Shown here: in pieces, positions 21,903-30,679 of the stretch
How positions within the stretch are numbered: position 1 is the first letter of the stretch
Layout: every line of letters begins with the position of its first letter
Source of the DNA: Fusobacterium varium
GTDB taxonomy: Bacteria > Fusobacteriota > Fusobacteriia > Fusobacteriales > Fusobacteriaceae
Direction of reading: 5' to 3'
Assembly (NCBI GenBank): GCA_002356455.1
Contig: AP017968.1
Span: forward strand, 930,001 to 994,000
DNA length: 64,000 bases
The notes under the pieces: model-generated
What the model was told of the DNA's origin: nothing
What the model saw: only the letters and a program-made list of their open reading frames with translations
Databases searched by the model: none
Program-made: the position numbers and the translations under genes

Positions 21903-23066
21903 ATGGAAAATTTTACTTTTTACAATCCGGCAAAAATTATTTTTGGAAAAGGAACTGAAAATCAGGTAGGAAAAGAAATGAAAAAATTAAGCAGCCGTGT
22001 ACTTTTAGTGTATGGTGGAGGAACTATTAAGAGAATAGGGTTATATGATACTGTTGTGAAGTCCTTAAATGCCGAAAATATCTCTTTTGTAGAATTAGGC
22101 GGAGTACAGCCTAACCCGAGATTACAATTGGTAAGAGAGGGAATTAAGCTGTGCAGAGAGCATAAATTGGATGCTATATTAGCTGTAGGTGGAGGAAGTA
22201 CAATTGATACTGCAAAAGGAATAGCTGCAGGTGTAAATTATGATGGAGATGTATGGGATTTTTATGAAAGAAAAGCTGGACCTGATGAAGCACTTCCAAT
22301 AGGGGTAGTACTGACTATACCAGCAGCAGGAAGCGAATCAAGTATGGGAAGTGTTATCACAAAAGAGGAAGGACTTTTAAAACGTTCATGTGGAAATGTT
22401 TCAATGATTCCTAAATTTGCAATAATGAATCCAGAATTTACATTTTCTCTTCCAAGCTATCAAACTGCCTGTGGAGCTTCAGATATATTAGCTCATCTTA
22501 TGGAGCGTTATTTTACTCAGGTGGAACATGTAGATTTTACAGACAGACTAATAGAAGCAACTATGAAAACAGTTATAGATTATGCCCCTTTGGCAATTAA
22601 AGAACCAGAAAATTATGACGTACGTGCTGAAATTATGTGGGCTGGAACAATAGCACATAATAGTCTTTTAAATACAGGACGTCTTGGAGATTGGGGTTCT
22701 CATCAAATAGAGCATGAAATCAGTGCTATATATGATATAGCTCATGGAGCAGGGCTTTCTATTGTGTTTCCTGCATGGATGAAATATGTATGTCATGAAA
22801 ATATGGATAGGTTTGTACAGTTTGCAGTTCGTGTATTTGGAGTGAATATGACTCTTACAGATAAAGAACTTGTAGTGAAGCAAGGTATCCAAAAACTTGA
22901 GGAATTTTATTATAGTTTGGGACTGCCTGTATACTTGAAAGAAGTAGATATTCCAGATGACAGATTGAAAGAAATGGCAGAAAAATGCTGTAAAAAAGGA
23001 CCACAAGGAAACTTTAAAAAATTATATGAAAATGATGTGTTTGAGATATTGAAACTGGCAAGATAA
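21903..23066 (+). CDS. Iron-containing (group III) alcohol dehydrogenase, YqhD/butanol-dehydrogenase type
   Basis: NAD(P)H-dependent reduction of aldehydes to alcohols. In 387 residues it has the nucleotide-binding GGGSTIDTAKGIA segment, metal-ligand helices SDILAHLMERYF and HQIEHEISAIYDIAHGAGLSIVFPAW (three His and an Asp bind the metal) and the N-terminal FYNPAKIIFGKGTE typical of BdhA/YqhD. It lies 32 bp after the AdhR-like gene and shares its promoter, suggesting aldehyde detoxification. A strong terminator follows. Confidence 0.93.
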   Translation: MENFTFYNPAKIIFGKGTENQVGKEMKKLSSRVLLVYGGGTIKRIGLYDTVVKSLNAENISFVELGGVQPNPRLQLVREGIKLCREHKLDAILAVGGGSTIDTAKGIAAGVNYDGDVWDFYERKAGPDEALPIGVVLTIPAAGSESSMGSVITKEEGLLKRSCGNVSMIPKFAIMNPEFTFSLPSYQTACGASDILAHLMERYFTQVEHVDFTDRLIEATMKTVIDYAPLAIKEPENYDVRAEIMWAGTIAHNSLLNTGRLGDWGSHQIEHEISAIYDIAHGAGLSIVFPAWMKYVCHENMDRFVQFAVRVFGVNMTLTDKELVVKQGIQKLEEFYYSLGLPVYLKEVDIPDDRLKEMAEKCCKKGPQGNFKKLYENDVFEILKLAR

Positions 23067-23098
23067 AATTACAGTGAAAACATATTGAAATAAAAAAA

Positions 23099-23127
23099 TC
23101 CCCTCAATAATAGAGGGGCTTTTTTTA
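23099..23127 (+). terminator. Intrinsic terminator after the alcohol dehydrogenase
   Basis: CCCCTC (from 23100), 7-nt loop, GAGGGG, then a run of T residues to 23127. Confidence 0.92.
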
Positions 23128-23155
23128 TAACACGGGGGAGTGTTAAAAAAACAAA

Positions 23156-23241
23156 GACTAAAAATAGACTCTGGGGGTTACAGAAATCTAATTTACTATG
23201 TCAGTCTCGATTTAAGTATACCTCATCTATTATTTTTAGTC
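23156..23241. other. 86-bp structured intergenic element, unexplained
   Basis: Perfect 11-bp terminal inverted repeat GACTAAAAATA (23156-23166) / TATTTTTAGTC (23231-23241), with a nested AGACT/AGTCT pair inside and an unusually GC-rich internal stretch (CTCTGGGGGTTAC). It lies between convergent genes, beyond the dehydrogenase terminator. No known riboswitch consensus was recognised. It could be a small RNA, a long terminator for the minus-strand pfpI transcript or a MITE-like repeat. Confidence 0.4.
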
Positions 23242-23295
23242 AATATTAAAATTTTTTACAATCAAATAGGAAAATAACAAAAATTGAATAATTTT

Positions 23296-23841
23296 TTATA
23301 ATTCCATACCAGTTTTTATTTTGTTAATAGTATCTGACTCCAGTAAAGATTCGGCTAATTTAAGAGCAAAAGTCAAAGAATGACCAGCACCCATACCAGT
23401 TATAAGTTTACCATCTTTAACAATATTTTTTTCTTCATACTGGTAATTTTTCATAAGCTCCTTTACAGAAGTATGACATGTTATTTTTTTTCCAGAAGCA
23501 ATATTATGGTTTCCTAAAATTGAAGGAGCTCCACATATAGCACCCACAAATTTTTCATTAAGTATATAAAATTTGATGAGCTCAACTACTTCATTTGAAT
23601 TTCCAAGGTTGATATATCCAGGATATCCTCCTGGCAGCACAATCATATCTCCATCTTTTAAATCAGTTTCTTTTAAAGTTGTATCAGCTTTAACTAATAC
23701 TTTTTGAGCTGACATAACATCTTTTTCAGAAGTGATAGAAACAGTTTTGACATCTGCTCCACCTCTTCTCAAAACATCAACAGGAGTTAAGGCTTCAATG
23801 AGTTCAAAACCATCTGCTAATAAAACATAAACTTTTTTCAT
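23296..23841 (-). CDS. DJ-1/PfpI-family protein (YajL/ThiJ type)
   Basis: A 181-residue alpha/beta protein with the DJ-1 nucleophile elbow GAICGAPSILGNH (Cys about 98), an upstream acidic loop DGFELIEALTPVDVLRRGG containing the partner Glu, and the ADVKTVSI and MIVLPGGYPG segments. Family members act as chaperone or glyoxalase/deglycase-like stress proteins; which applies is unknown. It is 25 bp downstream of the 90-residue gene on the same strand and probably shares its promoter. Confidence 0.88.
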   Translation of the reverse strand: MKKVYVLLADGFELIEALTPVDVLRRGGADVKTVSITSEKDVMSAQKVLVKADTTLKETDLKDGDMIVLPGGYPGYINLGNSNEVVELIKFYILNEKFVGAICGAPSILGNHNIASGKKITCHTSVKELMKNYQYEEKNIVKDGKLITGMGAGHSLTFALKLAESLLESDTINKIKTGMEL

Positions 23842-23866
23842 CCTGATGCCTCCTTGGTATATTTAA

Positions 23867-24139
23867 TTATAAATTTTCTACAGTTAATTTTCCTTGAGTA
23901 ATCAATGAACGAACAAATTGATGAGCATCTACTACTGCATTACAATATACAGACTTAGTTTCTCCTTCAAAGAAAGCATTAAGAAGAATCTGCTGCTGTT
24001 CAGCAATATTTCTATCTAATTCTTCAATAGTGAGAGTTCCCCCTTTGTATTCTTCAATAAGAGCTTCATATATAGTATCAAAAGTAGAATCATACAGTTG
24101 CTCTTCCCAGTTTTCAATTATAGACATAATTTTTTTCAC
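23867..24139 (-). CDS. Uncharacterised 90-residue protein upstream of the DJ-1 gene
   Basis: Not recognised. Mostly helical, acidic N-terminal half (IIENWEEQLYDSTFDTIYEALIEEYKGG) and no membrane segment or signal. The start is GTG 24139 or, more likely, ATG 24127 with AGAGG 10 nt upstream. A promoter with an overlapping dyad lies 40-70 bp upstream. It is first in a two-gene unit with the DJ-1 protein. Confidence 0.7.
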   Translation of the reverse strand: MKKIMSIIENWEEQLYDSTFDTIYEALIEEYKGGTLTIEELDRNIAEQQQILLNAFFEGETKSVYCNAVVDAHQFVRSLITQGKLTVENL

Positions 24140-24162
24140 CTCTTTATATGTATTAAATTTGT

Positions 24163-24207
24163 TTAAGATAACAGAATTATCTTAACATTTCTTACTGAAA
24201 ATGTCAA
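24163..24207 (-). promoter_or_regulatory. Minus-strand sigma-70 promoter overlapped by a dyad operator
   Basis: Reading the minus strand: TTGACA (24207-24202), 17 bp, TAAGAT (24184-24179). The perfect 9-bp dyad TTAAGATAA (24163-24171) / TTATCTTAA (24177-24185) covers the -10 and start region, as a repressor operator would. It drives the 90-residue gene and the DJ-1 gene. Confidence 0.75.
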
Positions 24208-24332
24208 TTTTTATGCAATGGAGAAACCATTGATAAAAACCATGTTTAAGCTTTTAAGTCATTGATATTCTGAATGAATTAATGTATCTATGAAATAAAT
24301 TCTTATATTATATATTATACCATTAAAATAAA

Positions 24333-24358
24333 AAAACGATTATAAAAATAATCGTTTT
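24333..24358. terminator. Intrinsic terminator after lysO
   Basis: AAAACGATTA, loop TAAAAA, TAATCGTTTT: a perfect 10-bp stem with T/A runs on both flanks. It ends the minus-strand lysO transcript. Confidence 0.75.
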
Positions 24359-24365
24359 AAAAATT

Positions 24366-24968
24366 TTAACTTAAGCTGAATATTGCTACAACAGCTGGGA
24401 CCAAAATAGGAACAACTATTGTGATTACAAGACCTGAATAAAAAGCTATTATAGATATATCAGGGGGATTGCTTCTGTTTATAACAGGAAGCACAGAATC
24501 CATTGCAGTAGCTCCAGCAGATGACACCGATTGAAATGATCCAATTTTAGCAGCTATAAATGGTATTGTAAATATTGCTAAAAGTTCTCTGAATACATTT
24601 GAAAGAAAGGCGGTTCCACCTAATTGAGCATTTATTTTAGAAAGCTCTATAGCAGAAAATGAATACCATCCCATACCAGAACTTACTGCAACTCCCTCTC
24701 CTAAAGAAAGAGTCGTAATAAAAGAGGCAAGAACTCCTCCAAGTAAAGAACCAATTATTGTAATAAAAGGCAGCAATAATACTTTTTTATTTAAAGTTTT
24801 TAACTGCTCAAATACACTTTGATTTTTTCCTATGTCTATTCCAACAAAGAATAGAAGAAGACACAATCCAAACTTAATAAGATTATCAGCATGAGCTAAT
24901 ATAAGGGAATTTTTACAGAAAAATCCAAGAAGACCTCCTATAATAACAGATAAAGCTATTCCAAGCAT
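24366..24968 (-). CDS. LysO-type lysine exporter, C-terminal part (split gene)
   Basis: A 200-residue membrane protein matching the C-terminal two-thirds of DUF340/LysO (YbjE), a lysine exporter in E. coli: LCLLFFVGIDIGKN, SSGMGWYSFSAIELSKI, LGGTAFLSNVFRELLAIF and a late PVINRSNPPDISIIAFYSG segment. Its ATG shares one base with the stop of the preceding small gene, giving coupled translation. In other bacteria both parts form one protein of about 300 residues. A role in lysine export is inferred from the family. Confidence 0.8.
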   Translation of the reverse strand: MLGIALSVIIGGLLGFFCKNSLILAHADNLIKFGLCLLLFFVGIDIGKNQSVFEQLKTLNKKVLLLPFITIIGSLLGGVLASFITTLSLGEGVAVSSGMGWYSFSAIELSKINAQLGGTAFLSNVFRELLAIFTIPFIAAKIGSFQSVSSAGATAMDSVLPVINRSNPPDISIIAFYSGLVITIVVPILVPAVVAIFSLS

Positions 24969-25243
24969 TATTTATCCCCTCCTCTGTAAAAGATATGAGT
25001 CAGAAGTATACTGCCCAATACTGCACATCCTGCTACTATGATAGATTCTAATCCTAGTATATGAAAATTAGCAATAATTTTATCATCTGAACCTATTTTG
25101 TATCCCATTACTCCAAGCAGAAAAAATAGAGATAAAGTTTGAAGAAGCCCAACTTTCCCATCAATAATTTTAGGAATCCAACCTTTTTTAGTTATAAAAT
25201 AACCTACAGAGATTATAAGAATATACAATACGATGTCATGCAT
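24968..25243 (-). CDS. LysO-type lysine exporter, N-terminal part (split gene)
   Basis: A 91-residue membrane protein with three hydrophobic helices (LYILIISVGYFITKKGWIP; QTLSLFFLLGVMGYKIGSDD; GCAVLGSILLTHIFYR). It corresponds to the N-terminal DUF340 segment of LysO and is coupled to the 200-residue C-terminal part through an overlapping TAATG. The arrangement looks like an evolved split rather than a frameshift, since both parts have proper ends. Confidence 0.72.
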   Translation of the reverse strand: MHDIVLYILIISVGYFITKKGWIPKIIDGKVGLLQTLSLFFLLGVMGYKIGSDDKIIANFHILGLESIIVAGCAVLGSILLTHIFYRGGDK

Positions 25244-25258
25244 AAAATTCCCCCTTTA

Positions 25259-26311
25259 TTAATTTTTATTTATTAAAAACTTAAAAATAGTTTTTTGAAT
25301 ATAAGGATTTGATGGTGAGTATATCCTACCTTTTTCAGGAAGAAAATTTAGAACATCAGGATAATCCTGAGTTTCAAAACAGATACCCATATGTTTTCTG
25401 CAATCTGAGCCATCTGAAAGTTTTCCTATTTCATGAAGATAATTTCCACTGTATACAACAACTGCTGGCTGATCAGTAAAGACTTTTAATATTCTTCCAG
25501 AAATATCATCTTTAAGTTCAGCAGCAGGAATATTTTTATTTTGCTCTAAAATAAAAGGATGATCCAATCCATTATTTACAATTCTGATTTGAAAATTATC
25601 AGAATCAAGGGAAGTTTTTAAAAGAGAAAATTCACAAAAATCAAAAGGAGTTCCATATGTTTCAGATATTTTTATTGGGAGAGTAGCCTCATCCACAGCA
25701 ATAAAAGCACTAGAGTTCAGTTTTAAATACTCATCAGATATAGTTCTTTTAAAATCTCCACTTAAATTAAAATATGAGTGATTGGTAAGATTTATATATG
25801 TTTCTCTATCAGTAGTTCCATAATATTCAAGGGATAGCTCATCATTCTTTAATATATATTTTACAGTGACAGAAATATTTCCTGGAAACCCCTCTTCTAA
25901 ATGAGGACTTTTAAGTGTGAGTTCCAAACCAATAAAGTTATCTCCTTTTATTTCTTTAACATTCCATATTTTATGGCTAAAATTATTTATTCCACCATGA
26001 ATATTATTTTTTCCACTATTAGTATTAAGTTTGTATCCAGTATCTCCTATCTTTAGTTCAGCATTGGATATTCTTCCAGCATTTCTTCCTACAATAGCTC
26101 CAAAATAAGGAGATCTTTCTTCATAATCAGAGATGTTATTCAAATTTAAGACTATATTTTCAATCTTTCCATTTTTATCTGGAAAAGAAATTTTCCTTAT
26201 AATTCCTCCATAATTGAGAATTTCTACTTCTAAAAAATCATTTTTAAGAGTATATAATTTCACTGTTTCATCAAATTTTGTTTTGCCCCAATTTCTAACT
26301 GTTAATTCCAT
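25259..26311 (-). CDS. galM: Aldose 1-epimerase (mutarotase)
   Basis: Interconverts alpha and beta anomers of aldoses such as galactose and glucose. The 350 residues show the substrate segment AIVGRNAGRI, the catalytic His in INLTNHSYFNLSG and the catalytic Glu in GICFETQDYPDVLN. Length and order are typical. It is on the same strand as lysO and 15 bp upstream of it, possibly one transcript, although no functional link is apparent. Confidence 0.93.
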   Translation of the reverse strand: MELTVRNWGKTKFDETVKLYTLKNDFLEVEILNYGGIIRKISFPDKNGKIENIVLNLNNISDYEERSPYFGAIVGRNAGRISNAELKIGDTGYKLNTNSGKNNIHGGINNFSHKIWNVKEIKGDNFIGLELTLKSPHLEEGFPGNISVTVKYILKNDELSLEYYGTTDRETYINLTNHSYFNLSGDFKRTISDEYLKLNSSAFIAVDEATLPIKISETYGTPFDFCEFSLLKTSLDSDNFQIRIVNNGLDHPFILEQNKNIPAAELKDDISGRILKVFTDQPAVVVYSGNYLHEIGKLSDGSDCRKHMGICFETQDYPDVLNFLPEKGRIYSPSNPYIQKTIFKFLINKN

Positions 26312-26510
26312 TTATTCTCACCTCTGAGCATTATTCTAACATAAAACAGGAATAAAAGATAGATATAAAAAGCATAAGTAAAAGATTTTAAGAAATGAAT
26401 ACAGTAAATAAAATAAATCGTATACATATATATATAATATTTTTATTATTGAAAAAATGTGGTATATATAAAATACAAGGGAAAAAGAATATTATACGGA
26501 GGGGGATTTA

Positions 26511-28037
26511 ATGAAGAAAAGAATTTTAATATTGTTATCATGTTTATTATCTTTTTTATTGGTTAGCTGTGGAGGAAGTAAGACAGCTGAAAAATCAGCT
26601 GCTGCACCAAAGGATACATTAGTATTTGCCCAAATATCAGAATGTAAAACTTTAGATCCACAAGATACAACAGAGCAGTATTCTCAAAGAATAATAAATG
26701 TACTTTATGACAGACTTGTAGAAGTAGATGAAATGACAGGAGAAATAGTACCTGGACTGGCAAAAAGCTGGGAAAGAATAGATGACAATACTCTTTTATT
26801 CCACCTTAATGAAAATGTAAAATTTCATAATGGGGAAAAATTTACAGCAAATGATGTAAAGTTTACTATTGAAAGAGCTAAAGAGTTACCAAAAGTAGGA
26901 CATTTATATAAACTAATAAGTAATGTAGAAGTTGTAGATGATAATACAGTAAAAATTATAACAAGTGAGCCTTTTGCTCCATTATTAGCTCATTTAAGTC
27001 ATAAAACAGCTTCAATAATAAGTGAAAAATATTATGCTGAAAAAGGAAATAAATATTTTGAAAATCCTGTAGGAACTGGTCCTTATAAATATAAAGATTG
27101 GAAGATAGGGGACAGAATAACTTTAGAAGCATTTCCTGAATATTTTAAAGGTGAACCAGCAATAAAATATATAGTAGTAAGAGCAGTTCCAGAAGAAAAC
27201 AGCAGAGTTATAGGTCTTGAAACTGGAGAAATAGATATGACAGCCGATTTGGGTGCTGAATCAAGAAAAATAGTTTTAGATAATAAAGATAAAATAAACT
27301 ATCTTGAATCAAGCGGAATATCTGTAAACTATGTAGGAATAAATACAGATAAAGGTGTTTTGAAAGATAGAGATGTAAGAAGAGCAATAGCAATGGCAAT
27401 AAACAGAGATGATATTATTAATAGTATTATGATGGGAACAGTAGATAAAGCTAATAGTTTTATAGCTCCAGGAACATTTGGATACAGCCCAGAGTCAAAA
27501 GTTTTAGAATACAATCCAGAAGAAGCTAAAAGAATAATCCAAGAAAAAGGATTAACAGGAACTAAATTAAGTCTTGGAGTAAGTAATAGTCCTGTAAGAA
27601 TGCAAATGTGTGAAATAATTCAAGCTCAATTAAAAGAAGTAGGAATAGATGTGTCTATAGAATCTTTGGAATGGGGAACTTTCCTAGCTGCAACTGGTAG
27701 AGGAGATCTTGATATGTTTACACTTGGATGGGGACCATCTACATATGATGGAGATTATGGATTCTATCCTAATTTCCACAGTTCTCAATTAGGTGGAGCT
27801 GGAAACAGATCACAATATGTAAATCCAGCAATGGATAAATTATTGGATGAAGCTAAAAAAGAAGTAGATCAAAATAAAAGAAAAGAATTATACAAACAAG
27901 TTGCAGAAATAGTCTATGATGATGTACCAGTTATTCCTATGTACTATTCTAACAATACAGTAGCAGCTGTAAAGGGAATAGAAGGGGTAAAAGCAACAAG
28001 TTACATTAACTTTGATGAATTAAGTTTTAAAAAATAA
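26511..28037 (+). CDS. Peptide/nickel-type ABC substrate-binding lipoprotein
   Basis: Periplasmic binding protein of the SBP_bac_5 (OppA/DppA) family, 508 residues. Lipobox LLVSCGG (Cys20). Family segments: TLDPQDTTEQYSQRIINVLYDRLVE, LAKSWERIDDNTLLFHLNENVKFHNGEKFTANDV and NPVGTGPYKYKDWK. The partner permeases and ATPases are not in the window, so it serves a transporter encoded elsewhere. An M42 peptidase follows after 32 bp, consistent with peptide scavenging. Confidence 0.92.
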   Translation: MKKRILILLSCLLSFLLVSCGGSKTAEKSAAAPKDTLVFAQISECKTLDPQDTTEQYSQRIINVLYDRLVEVDEMTGEIVPGLAKSWERIDDNTLLFHLNENVKFHNGEKFTANDVKFTIERAKELPKVGHLYKLISNVEVVDDNTVKIITSEPFAPLLAHLSHKTASIISEKYYAEKGNKYFENPVGTGPYKYKDWKIGDRITLEAFPEYFKGEPAIKYIVVRAVPEENSRVIGLETGEIDMTADLGAESRKIVLDNKDKINYLESSGISVNYVGINTDKGVLKDRDVRRAIAMAINRDDIINSIMMGTVDKANSFIAPGTFGYSPESKVLEYNPEEAKRIIQEKGLTGTKLSLGVSNSPVRMQMCEIIQAQLKEVGIDVSIESLEWGTFLAATGRGDLDMFTLGWGPSTYDGDYGFYPNFHSSQLGGAGNRSQYVNPAMDKLLDEAKKEVDQNKRKELYKQVAEIVYDDVPVIPMYYSNNTVAAVKGIEGVKATSYINFDELSFKK

Positions 28038-28069
28038 ATCAGCAAAATTAAAGATGGAGGCATAATCAA

Positions 28070-29140
28070 ATGAAAAAACTTATTAAGATGATTGAGGAAC
28101 TGACAAATACTTTTGGAGCTCCCGGTTTTGAAGATGAGGTTATAGAAAAAATAAAAAAAGAGGTAAATTTTCTAAGTTCTGAAAGGGATTCAATAAATAA
28201 TCTATATATAGGGCTGGAAGAAAGAGATACAACTATACCAACAGTAGCATTAGATTGTCATACTGATGAAGTAGGATTTATAGTAGAAAATATTAATAGA
28301 AATGGGTCTATCAGCTTCCTTACTTTAGGTGGATGGCATGTAGGAAATGTTCCTGCCAGTGCTGTTGTTATCAAAAATAATAAGGGAGAATATATCAAAG
28401 GAATAGTTACATCTAAACCACCTCACTTTATGACTGATGAAGAAAAAAATAGGCTTCCAAAAATGTCAGAACTTACTATTGATATAGGAACAAGCAGTTA
28501 TGAAGAAACTGTTGAACTCTATGGAATAGAAGTAGGAAACCCAATTGTTCCAGATGTAAGTTTTGTATATGATGAAAAAATAGGTATAATGAGAGCAAAG
28601 GCTTTTGATAATAGACTTGGATGTGCTGCTTCAATTGAAGTATTAAAAAGTGTAAAGGATAAAAAAATAGCTAATGTCAATGTAGTTGGAGCATTTGCAT
28701 CACAGGAAGAAGTTGGATTGAGAGGAGCACAGGTAGCTGCTTATAGAGTAAAACCTGATTTTGCAATAGTATTTGAGGGATCACCTGCTGATGACAGTTT
28801 TAAGGAAAGAACAGCTTCTCATGGAGCATTGAAAAAAGGTGTACAGCTGAGAGTTGTAGATGGAGCTATGATATCTAATCCAAGAGTATTAAAATTTGCA
28901 AGAGATATAGCTGATAAAAAGGGAATAAAATACCAAATGATAGCAAGAGAAAAAGGATCAACTAATGGAGGAAAATATCACATTTCTGAAACTGGTATTC
29001 CTGTACTTGTGCTGGGAATTCCTACAAGATATATTCATACTCATTATTCATATGCCTCAATAGATGATTTAACAGCAGCTATATCATTAGCTGTAGAAGT
29101 AATAAAAGAATTGAATAAAGATGTAATAAAATCATTTTAA
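28070..29140 (+). CDS. M42-family metallo-aminopeptidase
   Basis: Cytosolic di-metal aminopeptidase (glutamyl aminopeptidase/FrvX/YsdC group), 356 residues. Metal ligands and catalytic residues are visible: DCHTDEVG (first His/Asp), AFDNRLGC (bridging Asp), SQEEVGLRGA (catalytic Glu pair), VFEGSPADD and a late TRYIHTHYSYAS (last His). It directly follows the peptide-binding lipoprotein, so it probably degrades imported peptides. Confidence 0.93.
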   Translation: MKKLIKMIEELTNTFGAPGFEDEVIEKIKKEVNFLSSERDSINNLYIGLEERDTTIPTVALDCHTDEVGFIVENINRNGSISFLTLGGWHVGNVPASAVVIKNNKGEYIKGIVTSKPPHFMTDEEKNRLPKMSELTIDIGTSSYEETVELYGIEVGNPIVPDVSFVYDEKIGIMRAKAFDNRLGCAASIEVLKSVKDKKIANVNVVGAFASQEEVGLRGAQVAAYRVKPDFAIVFEGSPADDSFKERTASHGALKKGVQLRVVDGAMISNPRVLKFARDIADKKGIKYQMIAREKGSTNGGKYHISETGIPVLVLGIPTRYIHTHYSYASIDDLTAAISLAVEVIKELNKDVIKSF

Positions 29141-29141
29141 T

Positions 29142-29186
29142 AAAAAAATCACTCATGAGATAAATTTATCTTATGGGTGATTTTTT
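29142..29186 (+). terminator. Intrinsic terminator after the M42 peptidase
   Basis: AAAAAATCA to GGGTGATTTTTT hairpin with inner AGATAA/TTATCT pairing, followed by T-rich sequence. It resembles the terminator at 43436-43483. Confidence 0.8.
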
Positions 29187-29286
29187 ATTTGATTAACTGT
29201 CTTTAAATAAACATTTTTCGTTAAAATACCCCAAAATTATCAGGTGTTATTTAATAACTTGAGGATAAAAAAGTTTTAACTAAAAT

Positions 29287-29754
29287 TTAAGATTCCCAAA
29301 ATGGATCAACTTCAGTTTCTCCATAATAATATCCTCCATAAATAGTCACTGACATATCTTCATCAATATCAGGCATAGCATCTCCAATCCAATGATATAC
29401 TTCTCCATCCAATGAAAGATACCCTTCTGGATGATTTCCAAAACATATATGTTTTAATAATTCCATACATTCATTAAAATTTTCACTTTTTGCTATATAA
29501 AAAACATTTTCATCTTCTTTACTGTTCAACTCACTTCCATCTCCAGTGGCAAATGCAAAAAGTTTTTCATCAATATCAGCAACAATAATTATTTCATTCA
29601 ATTCACCATTTTCATCCTGCATTTCTTTAAATTTTTTCAAAGCAAGATTTATGTGCTTTGAAAGTTCAGGAACTAATTGTTTATTTCCTACTTCAAAAAA
29701 AAGTTTCCCCAATTCATTAATTGTTTTTTCACCATATTTTTCCATAATATTCAT
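29287..29754 (-). CDS. Uncharacterised 155-residue acidic protein
   Basis: Not recognised. Soluble, acidic, mixed alpha/beta. The N-terminal half is helical (ELSKHINLALKKFKEMQDENG), the C-terminal half strand-rich and Tyr/Gly-rich (MSVTIYGGYYYGETEVDPFW). No signal peptide. AGGAGG-like sequence sits just upstream on the minus strand. It belongs to a minus-strand run of unknown proteins; small acidic proteins like this are common as immunity proteins, but no toxin is seen here. Confidence 0.7.
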   Translation of the reverse strand: MNIMEKYGEKTINELGKLFFEVGNKQLVPELSKHINLALKKFKEMQDENGELNEIIIVADIDEKLFAFATGDGSELNSKEDENVFYIAKSENFNECMELLKHICFGNHPEGYLSLDGEVYHWIGDAMPDIDEDMSVTIYGGYYYGETEVDPFWES

Positions 29755-29873
29755 ATCATACCTCCATAAATAAATTTTGTGTATTATAAATATAGCAGAA
29801 CTTTTTTATAAAACATTCATTCTGACAATTATAATTTTAATTAAATATAAAAAATTTTGTTCTTATAATTTTT

Positions 29874-30005
29874 TCAAATATCATAATCTTTTTTGTTATC
29901 ATTATAATTTTTATACTGTTTATAAATAAAAAATATACTCATAAATAAAATGATAAAAACAGTTATAGAAGATAAAATTATTAAAAGTATTAAAAGTATC
30001 TTCAC
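29874..30005 (-). CDS. 43-residue single-pass membrane peptide
   Basis: Short ORF with GTG start at 30005 preceded by a strong AAGGGGGG. The sequence opens MKILLILLIILSSITVFIIL, forms one or two hydrophobic helices and ends in a polar Lys/Asn/Asp/Tyr tail. It is 32 bp downstream of the 205-residue membrane protein gene on the same strand. Function unknown. Confidence 0.6.
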   Translation of the reverse strand: MKILLILLIILSSITVFIILFMSIFFIYKQYKNYNDNKKDYDI

Positions 30006-30037
30006 AAATCCCCCCTTATAAATGACTAAATTCTTAA

Positions 30038-30655
30038 TTAATTATATCTTGTTAAATCTTTATATATTTCTTTTTGCTTTTTGTACTCTTTTGAAAAAAA
30101 TCCTTTGGTTACTTTAATTTGAGGATAATCAGAAAGTATTTTTCTTAAAAGAGTTTCAAATAAAGAAATTTTATTATACTCCAACAAAATCTTAACTTTT
30201 TTGCCATCTGTCTTGTAAAGATATATCATTAGAGAATTTCTGTATTTTTGTATTACTTTATGAGTATGTATCCATATTACTGAGTTAATATTTACTCTTT
30301 CAAGTGAAAATCCCCTATTTATTATAAGAAGATTTTCACGAAGCAATAAAGGAAGTGAATAAACAGCAAAATTAAGAGAAAGATTTTCTTTTTCTTCAGC
30401 AGTAAGAAGAGATTCAAAAATATCTTGATTTTTCCATATAGCTTTCCATACAAAAAACCAGACAAGACAGGCAAAAAAAACTACTATTGTAATAATAATA
30501 ACAGCAAGAATTGCATCTTCTTTTCTTGATGGGCCAACAAGTTCTACAGGGAACCTAGTAGCTTCTTTATAGAAAAGAACAGCAAAAATTATTTCTATAC
30601 CTAGAAAAATTCCCCATACTAGAAATAAAGACAAGTATTTTATTACATTTTTCAT
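30038..30655 (-). CDS. Membrane protein with two N-terminal helices and a PH-like cytosolic domain
   Basis: A 205-residue protein: hydrophobic helices at about 7-28 and 50-70, then a soluble region whose strand pattern (LLRENLLIINRGFSLERVNINSVIWIHTH; NSLMIYLYKTDGKKVKILLEY) resembles bacterial PH-like domains such as those of YcxB proteins. It lies 24 bp downstream of the 569-residue unknown gene and is probably co-transcribed. Function unknown. Confidence 0.68.
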   Translation of the reverse strand: MKNVIKYLSLFLVWGIFLGIEIIFAVLFYKEATRFPVELVGPSRKEDAILAVIIITIVVFFACLVWFFVWKAIWKNQDIFESLLTAEEKENLSLNFAVYSLPLLLRENLLIINRGFSLERVNINSVIWIHTHKVIQKYRNSLMIYLYKTDGKKVKILLEYNKISLFETLLRKILSDYPQIKVTKGFFSKEYKKQKEIYKDLTRYN

Positions 30656-30679
30656 AAAATTTTTCCCCTTTATAATTTT

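Noticed and set aside
23156-23241. A known riboswitch class
   Set aside because: Compared from memory with purine, SAM, TPP, lysine, glycine, fluoride, THF and ZTP consensus features; none fits.
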